Source: Trichinella spiralis (Eukaryota > Nematoda > Enoplea > Trichinellida > Trichinellidae). Taken from it: a stretch of DNA of 64,000 nt. The stretch spans positions 1,604,366 through 1,668,365 of the forward strand of contig CM012955.1 of the NCBI GenBank assembly GCA_000181795.3, in the 5' to 3' direction. Positions 1 through 11,500 of the stretch are shown here, piece by piece (positions within the stretch are counted from its first letter, which is position 1; each line of letters begins with the position of its first letter). The notes under the pieces are model-generated. The model made no database searches. It saw only the letters and a program-made list of their open reading frames with translations, and was not told the origin of the DNA. The translations under genes and the position numbers were made by a program.

Positions 1-220
1 AATAATTAATCATCAGTGATTTTAAAAGTTGTGAAGGAGAAACATTTTCAATTTTTCACCAGTATAAAGAAAAAAATACATAAAGTATGCATAAGTTGAA
101 AATATGCTGTATACGCTAATAGTATTGTTTTAATAAATGTACAAATAATTATCGAATCAATTTTGGAGATGAATTTTCAAAAGGGGAACAACTAACTGAG
201 CCCTATTCTTCTCTCTCTAG

Positions 221-328
221 CTGTTCAGTGTGGCAACTTTACCCGATGAAAATGCGCCTCTTGGTCGACAAGTGATTGAAAAGTTGAGGAAATGCATAGA
301 AAGCAAGTGGAACAGATGGGATCAATAA
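221..328 (+). CDS. 3'-terminal coding exon of an unrecognised gene
   Basis: A pyrimidine-rich acceptor (ctctctctag) ends at 220 and opens a 36-codon frame closed by TAA at 326-328; the other two frames hit stops sooner. The encoded tail is hydrophilic and ends KWNRWDQ. A polyadenylation signal AATAAA at 324-329 overlaps the stop codon, which fits a last exon. The rest of the gene lies left of the window. I do not recognise the family; 35 residues without a motif are too few to assign. Phase 0 at the acceptor is assumed because it gives the longest frame. Confidence 0.5.
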   Translation: MFSVATLPDENAPLGRQVIEKLRKCIESKWNRWDQ

Positions 329-1044
329 AATTCAGAAACAAACATTAAAACATCATAATATTTGCTTAAGAATATTATTTTAAAGCCAACGGCTTTTCTG
401 AAAAGAATACCATAAACCTCTCTCTCCCCATATATATATATATATATATATATATACGGTAAAACAGATTCCACCAACCGTTTAACAAGAACAATATAAA
501 AAAATAATATAAGAACATCATACTATCAACTTTATTTAATTCATTAATGAAGAAGAATATTGTAAAATTTGAAAAATGTTGTAAAGAAGAACTTCCAATT
601 GTTCTGTTTTTGTTCATCACCAATTTAACAGATTATCAGCAGAAAAAAACAATAGATAATAGAATAGAATAGAAAATAATAGCTAAATTTTCTTTGTCTT
701 GCCAAAAGAAATATTCTAAACGGTTGTTTTATGGTACTTTTGTTGTTGCTTACTGTTTACATTTGCTTTTTTACCAAATATTGCAAGGAAAGCGTAAAAT
801 ATTTAAAATACAATTATTAAGCATTGATTTTCACCGAGTAAATTTAACGCACACTAGCTGACAATTGTGCGACAAAAAAAATGCAAAATGTCAATGCAAA
901 GTTATTATCATACGAGAAAATTCAATTATCACAGCGGGCAAAATTTTCCAACTGAACACCGCCCATGAGAACAGACAGACAGACTGACTGACTGATTGAC
1001 AAAAAGCTAGCTCATTTATACATGTATGCATGCATGTTACAAGT

Positions 1045-1079
<35 letters not shown>

Positions 1080-1414
1080 GTTCCCCCATTTATTCCTTGG
1101 CATTTAATTAAAAAAAAAATATATATATATAATGAATCTTCATTTATAGCAACCATGTGCTATTATTTATTATTCCACTTTTAAAAGAAATACTTCACGT
1201 CAAATCATGATGGAAATAAATTGTTCAACTGCAATTTTGTTTAATTAAAATACGCAAAATGTTCAATTTATTCATCTGTGATAATTTCTGCAACAACTAT
1301 AAATAGATTATATATGGAACAGCTTCTGTTTGTTTGCTTTTAAAAAATGAATTATTATTTAATAAAAAAAATAAAAACTACAAAAAAATTAGCTTATTTG
1401 AAATTGCATTTCAG
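329..1414. other. Non-coding stretch with two TA microsatellites
   Basis: AT-rich sequence between the terminal exon and the next exon. It holds (TA)n runs at about 430-456 and 1048-1078 and a purine-rich simple stretch near 630-680. Short open frames on the minus strand read through the TA repeats and have no coding character. I see no gene here. Confidence 0.6.
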
Positions 1415-1600
1415 GTTTGAAACAGACTTTGAAAATTGACGAAGTGACCAGTGGTGTAGCGTCAAAGTTGAACACAGCGAAGGATTTTGTCCAACACCAA
1501 CAACAAACGCTAAGTGAACTCGGAGCTGTAAAGACAGTAAAAGAACGCGTCGGTTCACTGGTGCCAACCCAGTTGCAAAATTTAAAATTAAACTATTTCA
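1415..1600 (+). CDS. Isolated coding exon, gene unrecognised
   Basis: The exon is flanked by a good acceptor (gcatttcag, ending 1414) and a consensus donor (gtaagt at 1601). It is open for 61 codons in one frame, entered with 2 nt and left with 1 nt. The peptide is hydrophilic, rich in Lys, Gln, Val and Thr, predicted helical, and ends NLKLNYFS. I do not recognise it. It could be an internal exon of a separate gene. It could also be a distant alternative 5' exon of the carbonic anhydrase: its exit phase matches the acceptor at 3088, which one exon in three would do by chance. It cannot join the exon at 2961, because that junction creates a stop. Confidence 0.4.
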
Positions 1601-2960
1601 GTAAGTATATAATTTTAATAATTTTAATATTAATATTACTACATGAGAAATAACTATTTTACGAAAATAGTTGCAATACTACACGAAAAAGCTTTTAAAA
1701 TTTTTATGAAAAGTATAATTTTTACACACATACACACACTAATAATATTTTGTAAAGCGATAAAAAATTCTGCAATACAGTAAACATAATCGTACTATTT
1801 TCATCTTTTAAAATTCGATTCCACATTTACGTTCGCATCATCTAAATTTTTCCATAAATATCACATGCATTTTTTTTCTTTTTGGTTAAAACAATTCTTC
1901 AAATAAAAATTGATGATATTAAAATGCACAGTCTCCTCCCCGTTTTACAGCAATAAAAAGGAAACGTTGAAATGCACGGCTAATTTCACGCTAAAATGAT
2001 AAAATAAAAAAATCCACTTTATAAAAATTCAGTTCCATACGTCATTAAGTATTATGCATGCAATGTGCATTTCATGTCAGCATTGTGCATTCCTGCTTTC
2101 TCAATCATAATCAGCGAGCTAATTATTTGAAATCGATATGTTATTCACAGCTTGAAAACACACATATATGTATGTGTATACATATTTATATTTACTCATT
2201 TATACTGATGGATAACTATGACTGGAAAGTATGACTGCATTAATTTATTAACAGATATGAAAGCTATAAGCCTAACAAATGCAATCTTTTATTATTATCG
2301 AAAACGTCAACGTGAATTATTTATTACAAATCACTTAGCTTTAAATACTAATGGTGAAAATTTAAAAGTTTCAATTTTTATTAATACAAAAAATTCTTGT
2401 ATAAAAATAAGTTAAAGTCAACTTCCGTAGATAATAGAAAACAAGTGTGCACAACATCTTCAAGCTCATTAACATGGAAACATTCTACTAAAGTACGTGT
2501 TTCGAGTAATGCGAAAAGCAAAACGTGCTTCATTTAGTTAAATGTATGCATGTTCAGAAAATAATAACTACATTTGTTTTATGATTTATTATTAAAATTA
2601 TAAACTATTTAGTAAATGAATTGCTTTGCGCACAGACAAATATCATTTACTTTATTGCTACATTAAAAATTCATTAACTAAATGTTTATTAAGTGTTCAC
2701 TTGTAGATTATATATATATATATACTATTGGTCAAATATGCTTTTGAAGAGGCTTGATATTAATTGAATAAATATACATTTCAAATTGTATTTCTAACTT
2801 CTTAATTGATTTTCTTCGCGTGATTGGTCAGACAAGATCAGTATGACAAAACGGCCAGCAGACTCGTCTCCATAGCTACTACCTGCGTGTTCATGCTCAT
2901 AATATTCATTTTCATACTTTCAAATATTTGCTAAAAACTGTCATCAAAAAAGTCATACAG
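1601..2960. other. Non-coding stretch upstream of the carbonic anhydrase
   Basis: AT-rich sequence, either intron or intergenic depending on which gene owns the exon at 1415-1600. It contains a short TA run near 2708-2723. A 65-codon open frame at 2218-2415 has AT-driven composition and no splice context, so I leave it out. Nothing else is recognisable. Confidence 0.5.
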
Positions 2961-3678
2961 ATGTTCCGTAATTTTGCGGCGATTAAAAATGGTGAGGGAA
3001 TATTTATATAAAGCAGACTTTCAGCACAATATTATTTTTAAAAAATCTAATTAATGAGATGTTTTTTTTGAAATGAAATTTATTCAGGTCCAGGAAGTTG
3101 GACAAAATATTTTCCAGCAGCTAAGGGAAATCGTCAATCACCGATCGATATCTGCGCTTCTCAAGCTCAGTTCGACGAACAGTTAGGTGATGGCAATTTT
3201 CAGTTAAATTATTTCTCTGAAGATTGCCTTGAAGTAAGGAATGTTGGAACAACGTGGAAAATAATCGTTTCTCCAAATGGAAAATCTTGTAAGAAAATGC
3301 ATCACTTTAGGAGAAACAGGATAAAATTGACCCTGACTTTAGCACTTTCTGCTGTGCATTTACCGGCAACTTATATTTTAACTCAAATTCACTGTCACTG
3401 GGGAACGGAACCAATGAATGGCTCTGAGCATGTTATTGGAGGTGTTGGCTATGCTGGTGAGGTGAGTAAATATTTAGATTAAAAAAAAGAGAAATTTATC
3501 CGATGATAATATAATCATATTTATTTTCACATTTACAGATACATATTGTTCACAGAAATGCCAACTATTCTACTTTCGAAGAAGCATGCAAACATTCAGA
3601 CGGTATTGCAGTTGTTGCAGTGTTTCTCAATGTAAATTGTTTTTTTCCCCACCATCACATGCATTCAAATATATATGA

Positions 3679-3738
<60 letters not shown>

Positions 3739-4455
3739 TTTATAAATTATACAATTTGCAATTATTTAAGGAATCGTTGGATGATAATTTAGCACTAGAA
3801 CCGCTTGTTCAAATGATATCAAAAATTCAATTCAAAAATGAATCGGTCACATTTCCACAAGGTTTTGATATAAAATGTTTAATTCCAGGTAAGTAAATAC
3901 ATCGCTTCATAAATAGAGCTGATTCATCTGTTTGCTTTACATTAACGATATATTTATTGCGAAGAATGCGCTATATTACATTATCCCGCTGTGAATGAAA
4001 TGAAAATGTATTCGATAAATTTATCGAATTAAATGAAAATATGAACATCAAAAGTATTCTGGCAGATAAATTGCAGGGAAAATAAATTTAGATAAACGTG
4101 AATTTTGGACTTATGAAGGATCATTGACCACACCTCCTTGTTGTGAATGCGTTTTGTGGACCGTATTTCGGGCTGCAATACCAATTTCTAGTAGACAGGT
4201 AATTTTTCTCATAATATCCAGCATAATTATCACCACTAATACTAGCAATTAATTACAGGCATTGTTTTCTGGCATTCTAATTACAATTACTGATTAAATT
4301 TTCAGCTGGAAGTTTTTCGATCACTTTACGCAGTACCAGTGGAAGATTCTGAGCGCAATCCGATGCGACTAATAAACAACATCCGACCAGTTCAAGCAGT
4401 AAATAGTCGAATCGTTCGAGCTTCCTTCCGCGCCGGTGGACTTTGCACTACCTGA
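2961..4455 (+). CDS. Alpha-carbonic anhydrase
   Basis: Catalyses reversible hydration of CO2; no signal peptide is seen, so cytosolic. Exons: 2961-2991, 3088-3288, 3343-3461, 3539-3631, 3771-3888, 4077-4198 and 4306-4455, giving 277 aa in phase throughout. Landmarks in order: NGPGSW and NRQSPIDI near the N-terminus; QIHCHWG with zinc ligands His94 and His96; GSEH with Glu106; EIHIVH with His119; and SLTTPPC, holding the catalytic Thr motif. With the 54-nt intron at 3289-3342 removed, His94, His96, Glu106 and His119 fall at exactly the human CA II numbers, which supports that intron. The proton-shuttle His64 is missing (the segment reads VRNVGTTWKI), and the Trp after the third His region is Arg (VHRN). 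An active but slower enzyme is inferred. The start is the ATG right after an acceptor-like catacag; an upstream 5' exon is possible. The gene converges with TAF1. A possible poly(A) signal lies at 4968-4973. Confidence 0.93.
3683..3738. repeat. (AT)n-(GT)n compound microsatellite in carbonic anhydrase intron
   Basis: An AT array (about 3683-3718) passes directly into a GT array (3719-3738) between exons 4 and 5 of the carbonic anhydrase, 32 nt before the acceptor at 3770. Confidence 0.9.
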
Positions 4456-5306
4456 GCGACGTATAATTTCACTCATTTGCATTCAGCAAATGAACTATTT
4501 TATTCAGTAAAAAAATTTTCAGGCATCGACATTTTAAAATCAATACGCATAACTGGATAATTGGCAAATTTACAGCCGTTCTGTTCGTCCCATGTCTTAT
4601 TTTGCTTTTCAAATTTTATTTCAACTGTATTGTACTGTATTGTATTGTGTGCAGTGATTTGCTTAAATTCAAAACATTAGTATGATGAAAAGCAAAATTT
4701 CAGATGCGCTATTGTACCGTGATTTGAAGTAGTAGTAATATTCGATTTTTGATAGTTGTTCCAGTTGAATGTTATTAGTAAAATTTTTGATGAATATCAA
4801 TAATCTGCCTAAGCTTTTTGCTTGTCGGCAAAACTCAAGTTGGTGATTGAAGAAAGTGCAATTATAATACGTAAAAAAATTTATACTCAAATGCCAAGCA
4901 ATATACATATATAATTACATCATCAATTTATGTGGAATTTTTATCCATTACAATATTCAATACATGCAATAAATGTAAAAAGTTAATAATAGCAAAAATT
5001 AAAAACAATTTATAAATTAAGTTCAACAAATAATTTCTTTATAAAGTAGAACGATGCTTAATTCTTTGACATGACAATGATTTTTTACACACACCTTCCA
5101 CAAACTGTCACCAATAATTAAATTATTAAACAAACAACGTAGATGGATATGTGAACCATTTTTTTTCTACTACAAACGTCTAATTAATTCTATTTATTAT
5201 TATTATTATTATTATTCATTGTGATTTTTATGCAGTATCGTAATAAAAAAATAGAAGAAGAATATAAATTTGCATTGAAATTGTTACAAAAACAATTTTT
5301 ACTTAC
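4456..5306. other. Convergent intergenic region, carbonic anhydrase / TAF1
   Basis: 3' flanks of two convergent genes, AT-rich. AATAAA at 4968-4973 (plus) could serve the carbonic anhydrase. A minus-strand AATAAA (plus tttatt at 5193-5198) lies about 110 nt past the TAF1 stop, next to a short ATT repeat at about 5197-5215. Small open frames on either strand here have no splice or composition support. Confidence 0.6.
5193..5198 (-). terminator. Poly(A) signal AATAAA (minus strand), TAF1
   Basis: Reads tttatt on the plus strand, 109 nt beyond the TAF1 stop codon, next to an ATT repeat. Confidence 0.5.
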
Positions 5307-8300
5307 TCAATTTTCTGACAATGTTCGAGATCGTTTGGTGCTCGGTTCATCTTCCGAATCGGATGACATGGCTAAATCCATCAATAAATCGTTCGGACTT
5401 GCAAGTTGGCCATCGCCAACGGACAAGTCGGTTCCAGAAGATGAAGAAGATGGAATAATTTCCATCTCGTCTTTCTCCGTGCAATAATTTTCCGTGTTTT
5501 CTTCTACGGGGATATTTTCAAAATTCACATCATCGACTAAATCATCCGCCGAATCTTCGCCTCCAAAAGTTTCTTCAGATGGTCGTTCAATTGTTTCTTC
5601 AGTTGTATCGTCATACAATCCATCCAACATACTAAAAACTTTCCCACCAATTGTTCTGTCGTACATTTCTACTGGAACTGCATTTTCAAACACAACTTCA
5701 TTATTATTCGAAGATGACTTTGACAATTCTTCTTCCAAAAGTTTCATATCTAAAAAAATATTCAGCATTTTCATCATCATTCAAGCATTATAAAAAGAAG
5801 GGAACGTTCAAAAACTTTCAACCTTATTATTATTATTATTATGTAATACGTGTCTATATCTGAACATGCTCAGTTAGGGAACAACAGTAAAATTCTGTTT
5901 CTTAAAAGAATTAACTGATCATTACATACTTTCAGGGTGAGTTCTGAAATTTTCACCGTCGGCAGTGGTTTGTCCTTTCATTTTCGCAACTTCCAACGCT
6001 TGTTCCCTTACTTTGTGCAAATTCTCTTCCAATTCTATAAGCTGCGCTTTATTCTAAATCAACACAACACAACATACATTTTCAACGATCAAGTACAACC
6101 ATTGGCCATTTTGTGCAAAAAATTAATAAAAAAAAATTTTTTTTTCCCCTTACCTCAATTACCAATTTTCTGGCCAAAGATACAATTTCGGATGCTTTGA
6201 GCGTGAAAGGTGATGTTGGACCGTTGAACAGTATGCTGTTGTTTCGAATTTTGTGCATGTCGTCAAAAAAATCAATCAACGAATGATACTGGTGACGTTT
6301 CGCTTTCATTTCCATCGTACCAAGGTCCATTGGATCTTTCACTTTATCATAATAAGATTTCACTTTCCTCACGTCGACGGGAGAATGGAATGCAAACGAT
6401 TTGGGAATCTTTTTGCACGCATCAATAATATTCCCAATAATAAAGCTGAACGCAACCTGGTCGTTGTCGTCAAGCAGCGGGTTGATTTCCTTTTCCAATT
6501 TCATCAGTCGACTTTCTTTTTCGGCCACCAGTCGACTGGCAACGGTAAAAATATGCTGCGCCGAAATGGTAATTTCACTCTGATCACCATTGTACAGACG
6601 ACTGTTATCCAATATTTGTCGAATATCTTTCAAAAATTCCTCTCTAGTGACATACTGATTCTTGGTTATATTCATTCGAATAGTCTGTATCGACATCGGT
6701 CTGCTGACCACTTTATGATAATCGGGAACTGATCGTTTACGTACTGGAACGAGAAATGGTTCGGCTTCGGGAAGAAGTTTGATTTCATTCAGAATATTTT
6801 CCAACACAACGGACATGGTAACACGGGGATCAGTACGTCTTCGGTATATTCCTTGTTTCGGTGGTTCCAAATATTTCGGATTGACAATCAACCGACCGTC
6901 TACAGTTTGCCATTCTTCGTCTTCGTCCTCGTCCCCAGCTCGATCATTCTCATCATCGTCAGACGCTTCAAATGAATAAACGCTTCTTTTACCATCGACC
7001 GAATCGTCGTCCGATTCACTAATTTCATATTCCATATCCGAACCGGAACCCAAAGCAGTAGCAGTTTTCAAAGAACGACTCTTCTTCGACGTGGCCGTTT
7101 CAGCTTGTTCAAGAACTGCCCAAGATAATTTCAATTTCATCCCTTCCAAATGTATGCATCGATTTTCCGAAGTTTCTATGTTGGACCCAGCTTCGGGGTT
7201 TGTTTCCACAGCCGACGACGAATCACCAGTTGCGGTTTCGCTTTTCATCGACAAAACATGCTCCACTGTTTCATCTATTGGAACAACCGGTGCTGTTTCC
7301 AATTCAGTTGCATTTGATGTCGCAGAAGCGGATGATGGTGCAGTTGAAGCAACTGTAGAAGCAACTGTAACAACTGAGCTAAACGAAGAAGCAACGACTG
7401 AAGTAGTTTTAATATTGGATGAAGATGACGATGATGGCACGCTTGTTGTAGCCGTATTTTGATTATTCTGATTCGACGAACTTTGCTGGACCCGTTCGCT
7501 TCGATTGTACAGAGGACAATTTTTGTTCGTCTTCATGTGCCCCTTTCCACCACAAGCACTGCAACGCATTTTCAACAACGACGGTTTGGGAGGTGGTGGC
7601 GGCTTGGTGGGCTTTTCCGGCTTCGGTCTCTGCGTCGTCATGCCGAGCTTGGCTTTGATCTCTTTGCGTCGAATACGTCGCAACTGATCTTGCAGTCGCC
7701 GCTTTTGACGACGACGTTCTTCACGAAACTGTTCGTCCATTTGAGCAAAATGCTTAATAAATGATTCATCTTTGGTCGATCGGATTTTCATGTAAGCTTC
7801 AATCAGCTGAGGTTTGGTCACATATTCGACGCCGACGTGCTCACTGCCATCACTATCCCGATAATAACGGATTATTTTCAACCGCTTTCCAGCCAACTCA
7901 TCCACTTGTTGTTGAACTGGCTTGTCTTCGACGGTTTCTACTTCACCAGCTGACTCGCTTGCCATCAGCTTCTGCAATTCCAAACGTTCATGCTCTTCCG
8001 AATCAAGTGGACCCTGCAAAACAATTCAATCAATCAATTTTATCATTACTACTTTTTAATGTTTTCAAAACTGGATTTCTATTCAAGAAAAAAAAATCAA
8101 GCAACATCATGATTCATCACAAACTTACCGTCTTTTTCACTGTTAGCATGTTTTCAATATTTTTCCCCATTTCTTCAATATCAGAGTCGTTGCCGTCGCT
8201 TTGTTCATCATCAGTAGTTACGGTTTCAAGACAGCTCAAAACCCTGCAATAATTTTTTTGACATGAATTAATGCCAACAATACGTACAGTATGCTTTCAT

Positions 8301-8486
8301 AATAATAATAATAATAATGAATCATATCATAAGAGATTTTTACTCATTTTGCAGTTGAAATATTCTTTGACAATCCTGCTTATAACGTTCCTGCACTTCA
8401 GCCATTGAATAACGCATATTTCCACGCGCAAACTTTGTAATTCCTACGCCAAAATCACAGCTCAACAAACGTTGTACATTAAAAAA

Positions 8487-8520
<34 letters not shown>

Positions 8521-11500
8521 CTTCAGAACTATTTCATATGTAATGCAAAAAAAATAAAAATTCAATTCATATAAACTGAGTTTTACCGGTCCCTCCACTC
8601 TTGGCTTGCTGGGTAGACAAGGTTCGAATGACATCGATTATTTCCCATCGCGACAACATATTAATCTGAGCAAAGCAATACGATCAGCAATACAGTACAC
8701 AGTAGGGCACAACAGAATGTCCAACTCAACCTCTTCTTCTTGTACACCAAACTCTCGCAACAGCTGCTTGGCATCTTTCAAGCTCAACTTACGCAGATCT
8801 GCATCAGTTCCAGTTACATTCTTTTTCACAGGTGGTGGAACTTCTTCCTTCAGTTGAAAAATCATTACAAAAAAAACATACAATCACCTCATATTAAAAA
8901 TGTAAAATAAAAACGAACGCAACAAAAAAAATCGGGGGAAAAATTCATACTTTTTGAGGTTTCGACGACAATTTCACGAAAGAAAATCCTTCTCCACATC
9001 CCGTTGGATCTGCAACGCCAGTTATATCTAGCAAACATTTGCCATTGACAGCAGAAATGTAAGCGCGCGTTGTATTCCAAGGAGCACATTTGATCTGAAA
9101 ATTAAAAAAACAAACCATCCGTGTGGGTCTACTGATTTTCACGTCTCATTCTCTCATTCGTAGCCTATAAATATATTAAAAAAATAAAAAAATTCACCTC
9201 ATCCGCCATTTTCACTTGATCATCTTCATCTTCATCTTCTTCTGGTGTAAAAAAATATTTCTCACCATATCCAGCATCTTTCAGTCGCTGCTCGGCTGCC
9301 AACATGCTGTAATAAGCGCAACAAATTTCTGGTGTAATCATCGACCACAATTCGTCCGTATTGGGAAGACGAAAGTCTTGCTTCAAAACCCAAAAATTCG
9401 AATCGATACCTAAAAAATTGAAATACAACCGCTGAAAGAAGCAAAAAGTGAAAACTGCACAAACAACATACCTGAACCTAAACGTCTGAAGTCGGAGCAA
9501 ATGCGCAGTCGTTTTCGAATGCTGCTTTCGGCATGGTGCGGAAACGCACGTCGCAGATCGTCCATCCGAAGCCGCCTCGGGTCCTCCTTACTGTTCCAAA
9601 ATAGCCGATATATAAATGCCTAAAATAGAATCAAATTAAAATGAACTAGTTTATTTTTCAAATCGACATTCTCATCCGTATAATATAATACCAAAAGAAA
9701 GTCGCGAACAAAATTGCATGCGCGCTTTGAATTTGGCGACGGCACTTCAATCAACGGCAGCTCTTGACCAACACAAAACAGTGCTTCAACTTTACGTATA
9801 TATAATCTGTAATTAAAATATTTTATAACATCAGTTGAAGATTTTTTAAAAAAAAGCTCAAAGTAGTTGAACAAAATAACTTTCTTTTTACCCGCTTCTT
9901 GTACGCATTATTAAAAAGTCAGTACTGGGAACCCGATGTCGAAATATTGGAGCCCGGAAAAGGTTGTTCTCAATCGCTTGCAATGTCTCACCCGGAGCCA
10001 ATGTACCAAGAAATGGCGTTGAATGTGAATACGACGTTTCACCGTATTCAAACTGGGGCTCTTGGTCATCTTTTCCAGGCAACTAAAAGAAATGCATATG
10101 ACAAAGTAATTTTCTTGAAATTTATATTGTTCAAATGATATTTTTCAAAAATAAATGAATGAATGAACTTTTTTTATACAAACTTTTCTAAAATTATAAA
10201 TCAGTTGATTCATAAATAAATACTCATAAACTTACTCGTTTAAAATAATTTTTTATCTTCGAACCCATTCCCGGTTGAGAAAGCAACGGTGGATGCTCTT
10301 CGCAATATTCCAGCAGAATCAATTCTCCGTCTTTCCCAGTGAGATCAGCAGGCTTACGCATGAAGAACATCTCTCCACCACCAGAAGCCAAACGTTCTTG
10401 CTCTCTTTCCTAAATGAATATTTTTTTTGAAATTCTTTTCAGTAACAAAAAAATCAAAAATTATAAAACAGCACAATTTTCTTTTGTTCAACGTGCTTTT
10501 CCAACGATATCACGTTTTGTAAAATTGGTGCTTGATGGGCAGTTTTGGGAAATCGACGCAACTGTGGACGATGAAACTGACGCAATTTGACGAGACTGAA
10601 ATGGGTTGGAAAATACGGCTGCATCAAATTCTGAGACGGAATTGAATGCTAAAATATAAAAGAAAAAAAATCTAGCGTTTCATCATCTACTTTTCTTCCT
10701 TCATCTCAGTTTCGTCAAACATAACATATGCAACAGCAAAGCAAGACAGACAATTTTTATAAATGAATATGTTAATAAAATCAACCGTAAATTTTAAAAT
10801 TATTTTTTCCAACCATAATCGAAGTAAACGAGATATCTGATACCTGAATTCCCAAACAGACAAACGCATTCAAAGACAAAGCACCCTTTGGTAAATAGTA
10901 TTCGTCATTGCTCAAATTCAGCGGATCTTTCTCTTGCATCTGCGACATGCTTTCTTCTTCTTCTTCATTTTTCCTTTGCACAACACGATGCAAAATCAAC
11001 TGTGACTTTTTTGTTGCCTGATGCTCCTGTTAAAAAGATGAATAAAGAAAAAAGCACTAACCAATACTAAAATCCGTGCTCACCCGACGTTCAGTTAGTT
11101 TATTTTCAAAATCATCGGCTTCCGTGCTCGTCTGAATTGTGGTGCCTTCTTTGGGAACATCTTCCGGAACGCCGAAAAGCGACAAACACTCTGTTGGGGT
11201 TATTTCAACAAGATTTGGCCCAGGAATACGATGTACATCTGACAAATTCAAAATCACATTCTCCTCCCAGTCTTTGAAGTCAATATCGCATGGTGGAAAA
11301 CCAAAAAAATCATATAAACTGTCCACCGTATTTAAACGCTCTAAATATTCGTCCGAAGTTTCCGGTGGAAGGTTAACTGAATCACGCAATAAACACGCCC
11401 AGCCGTATTTTGAATCTGAAACACGCAAAGCATCAAAATGCATATATATATATTTTTTGAAAAAATCAAACAGCCAAACAAAAACTATTTACACATTTCC

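Noticed and set aside
7091-7462. 123-codon plus-strand frame inside TAF1
   Set aside because: Antisense shadow of the Ser/Thr-rich linker in the 1.86-kb TAF1 exon.
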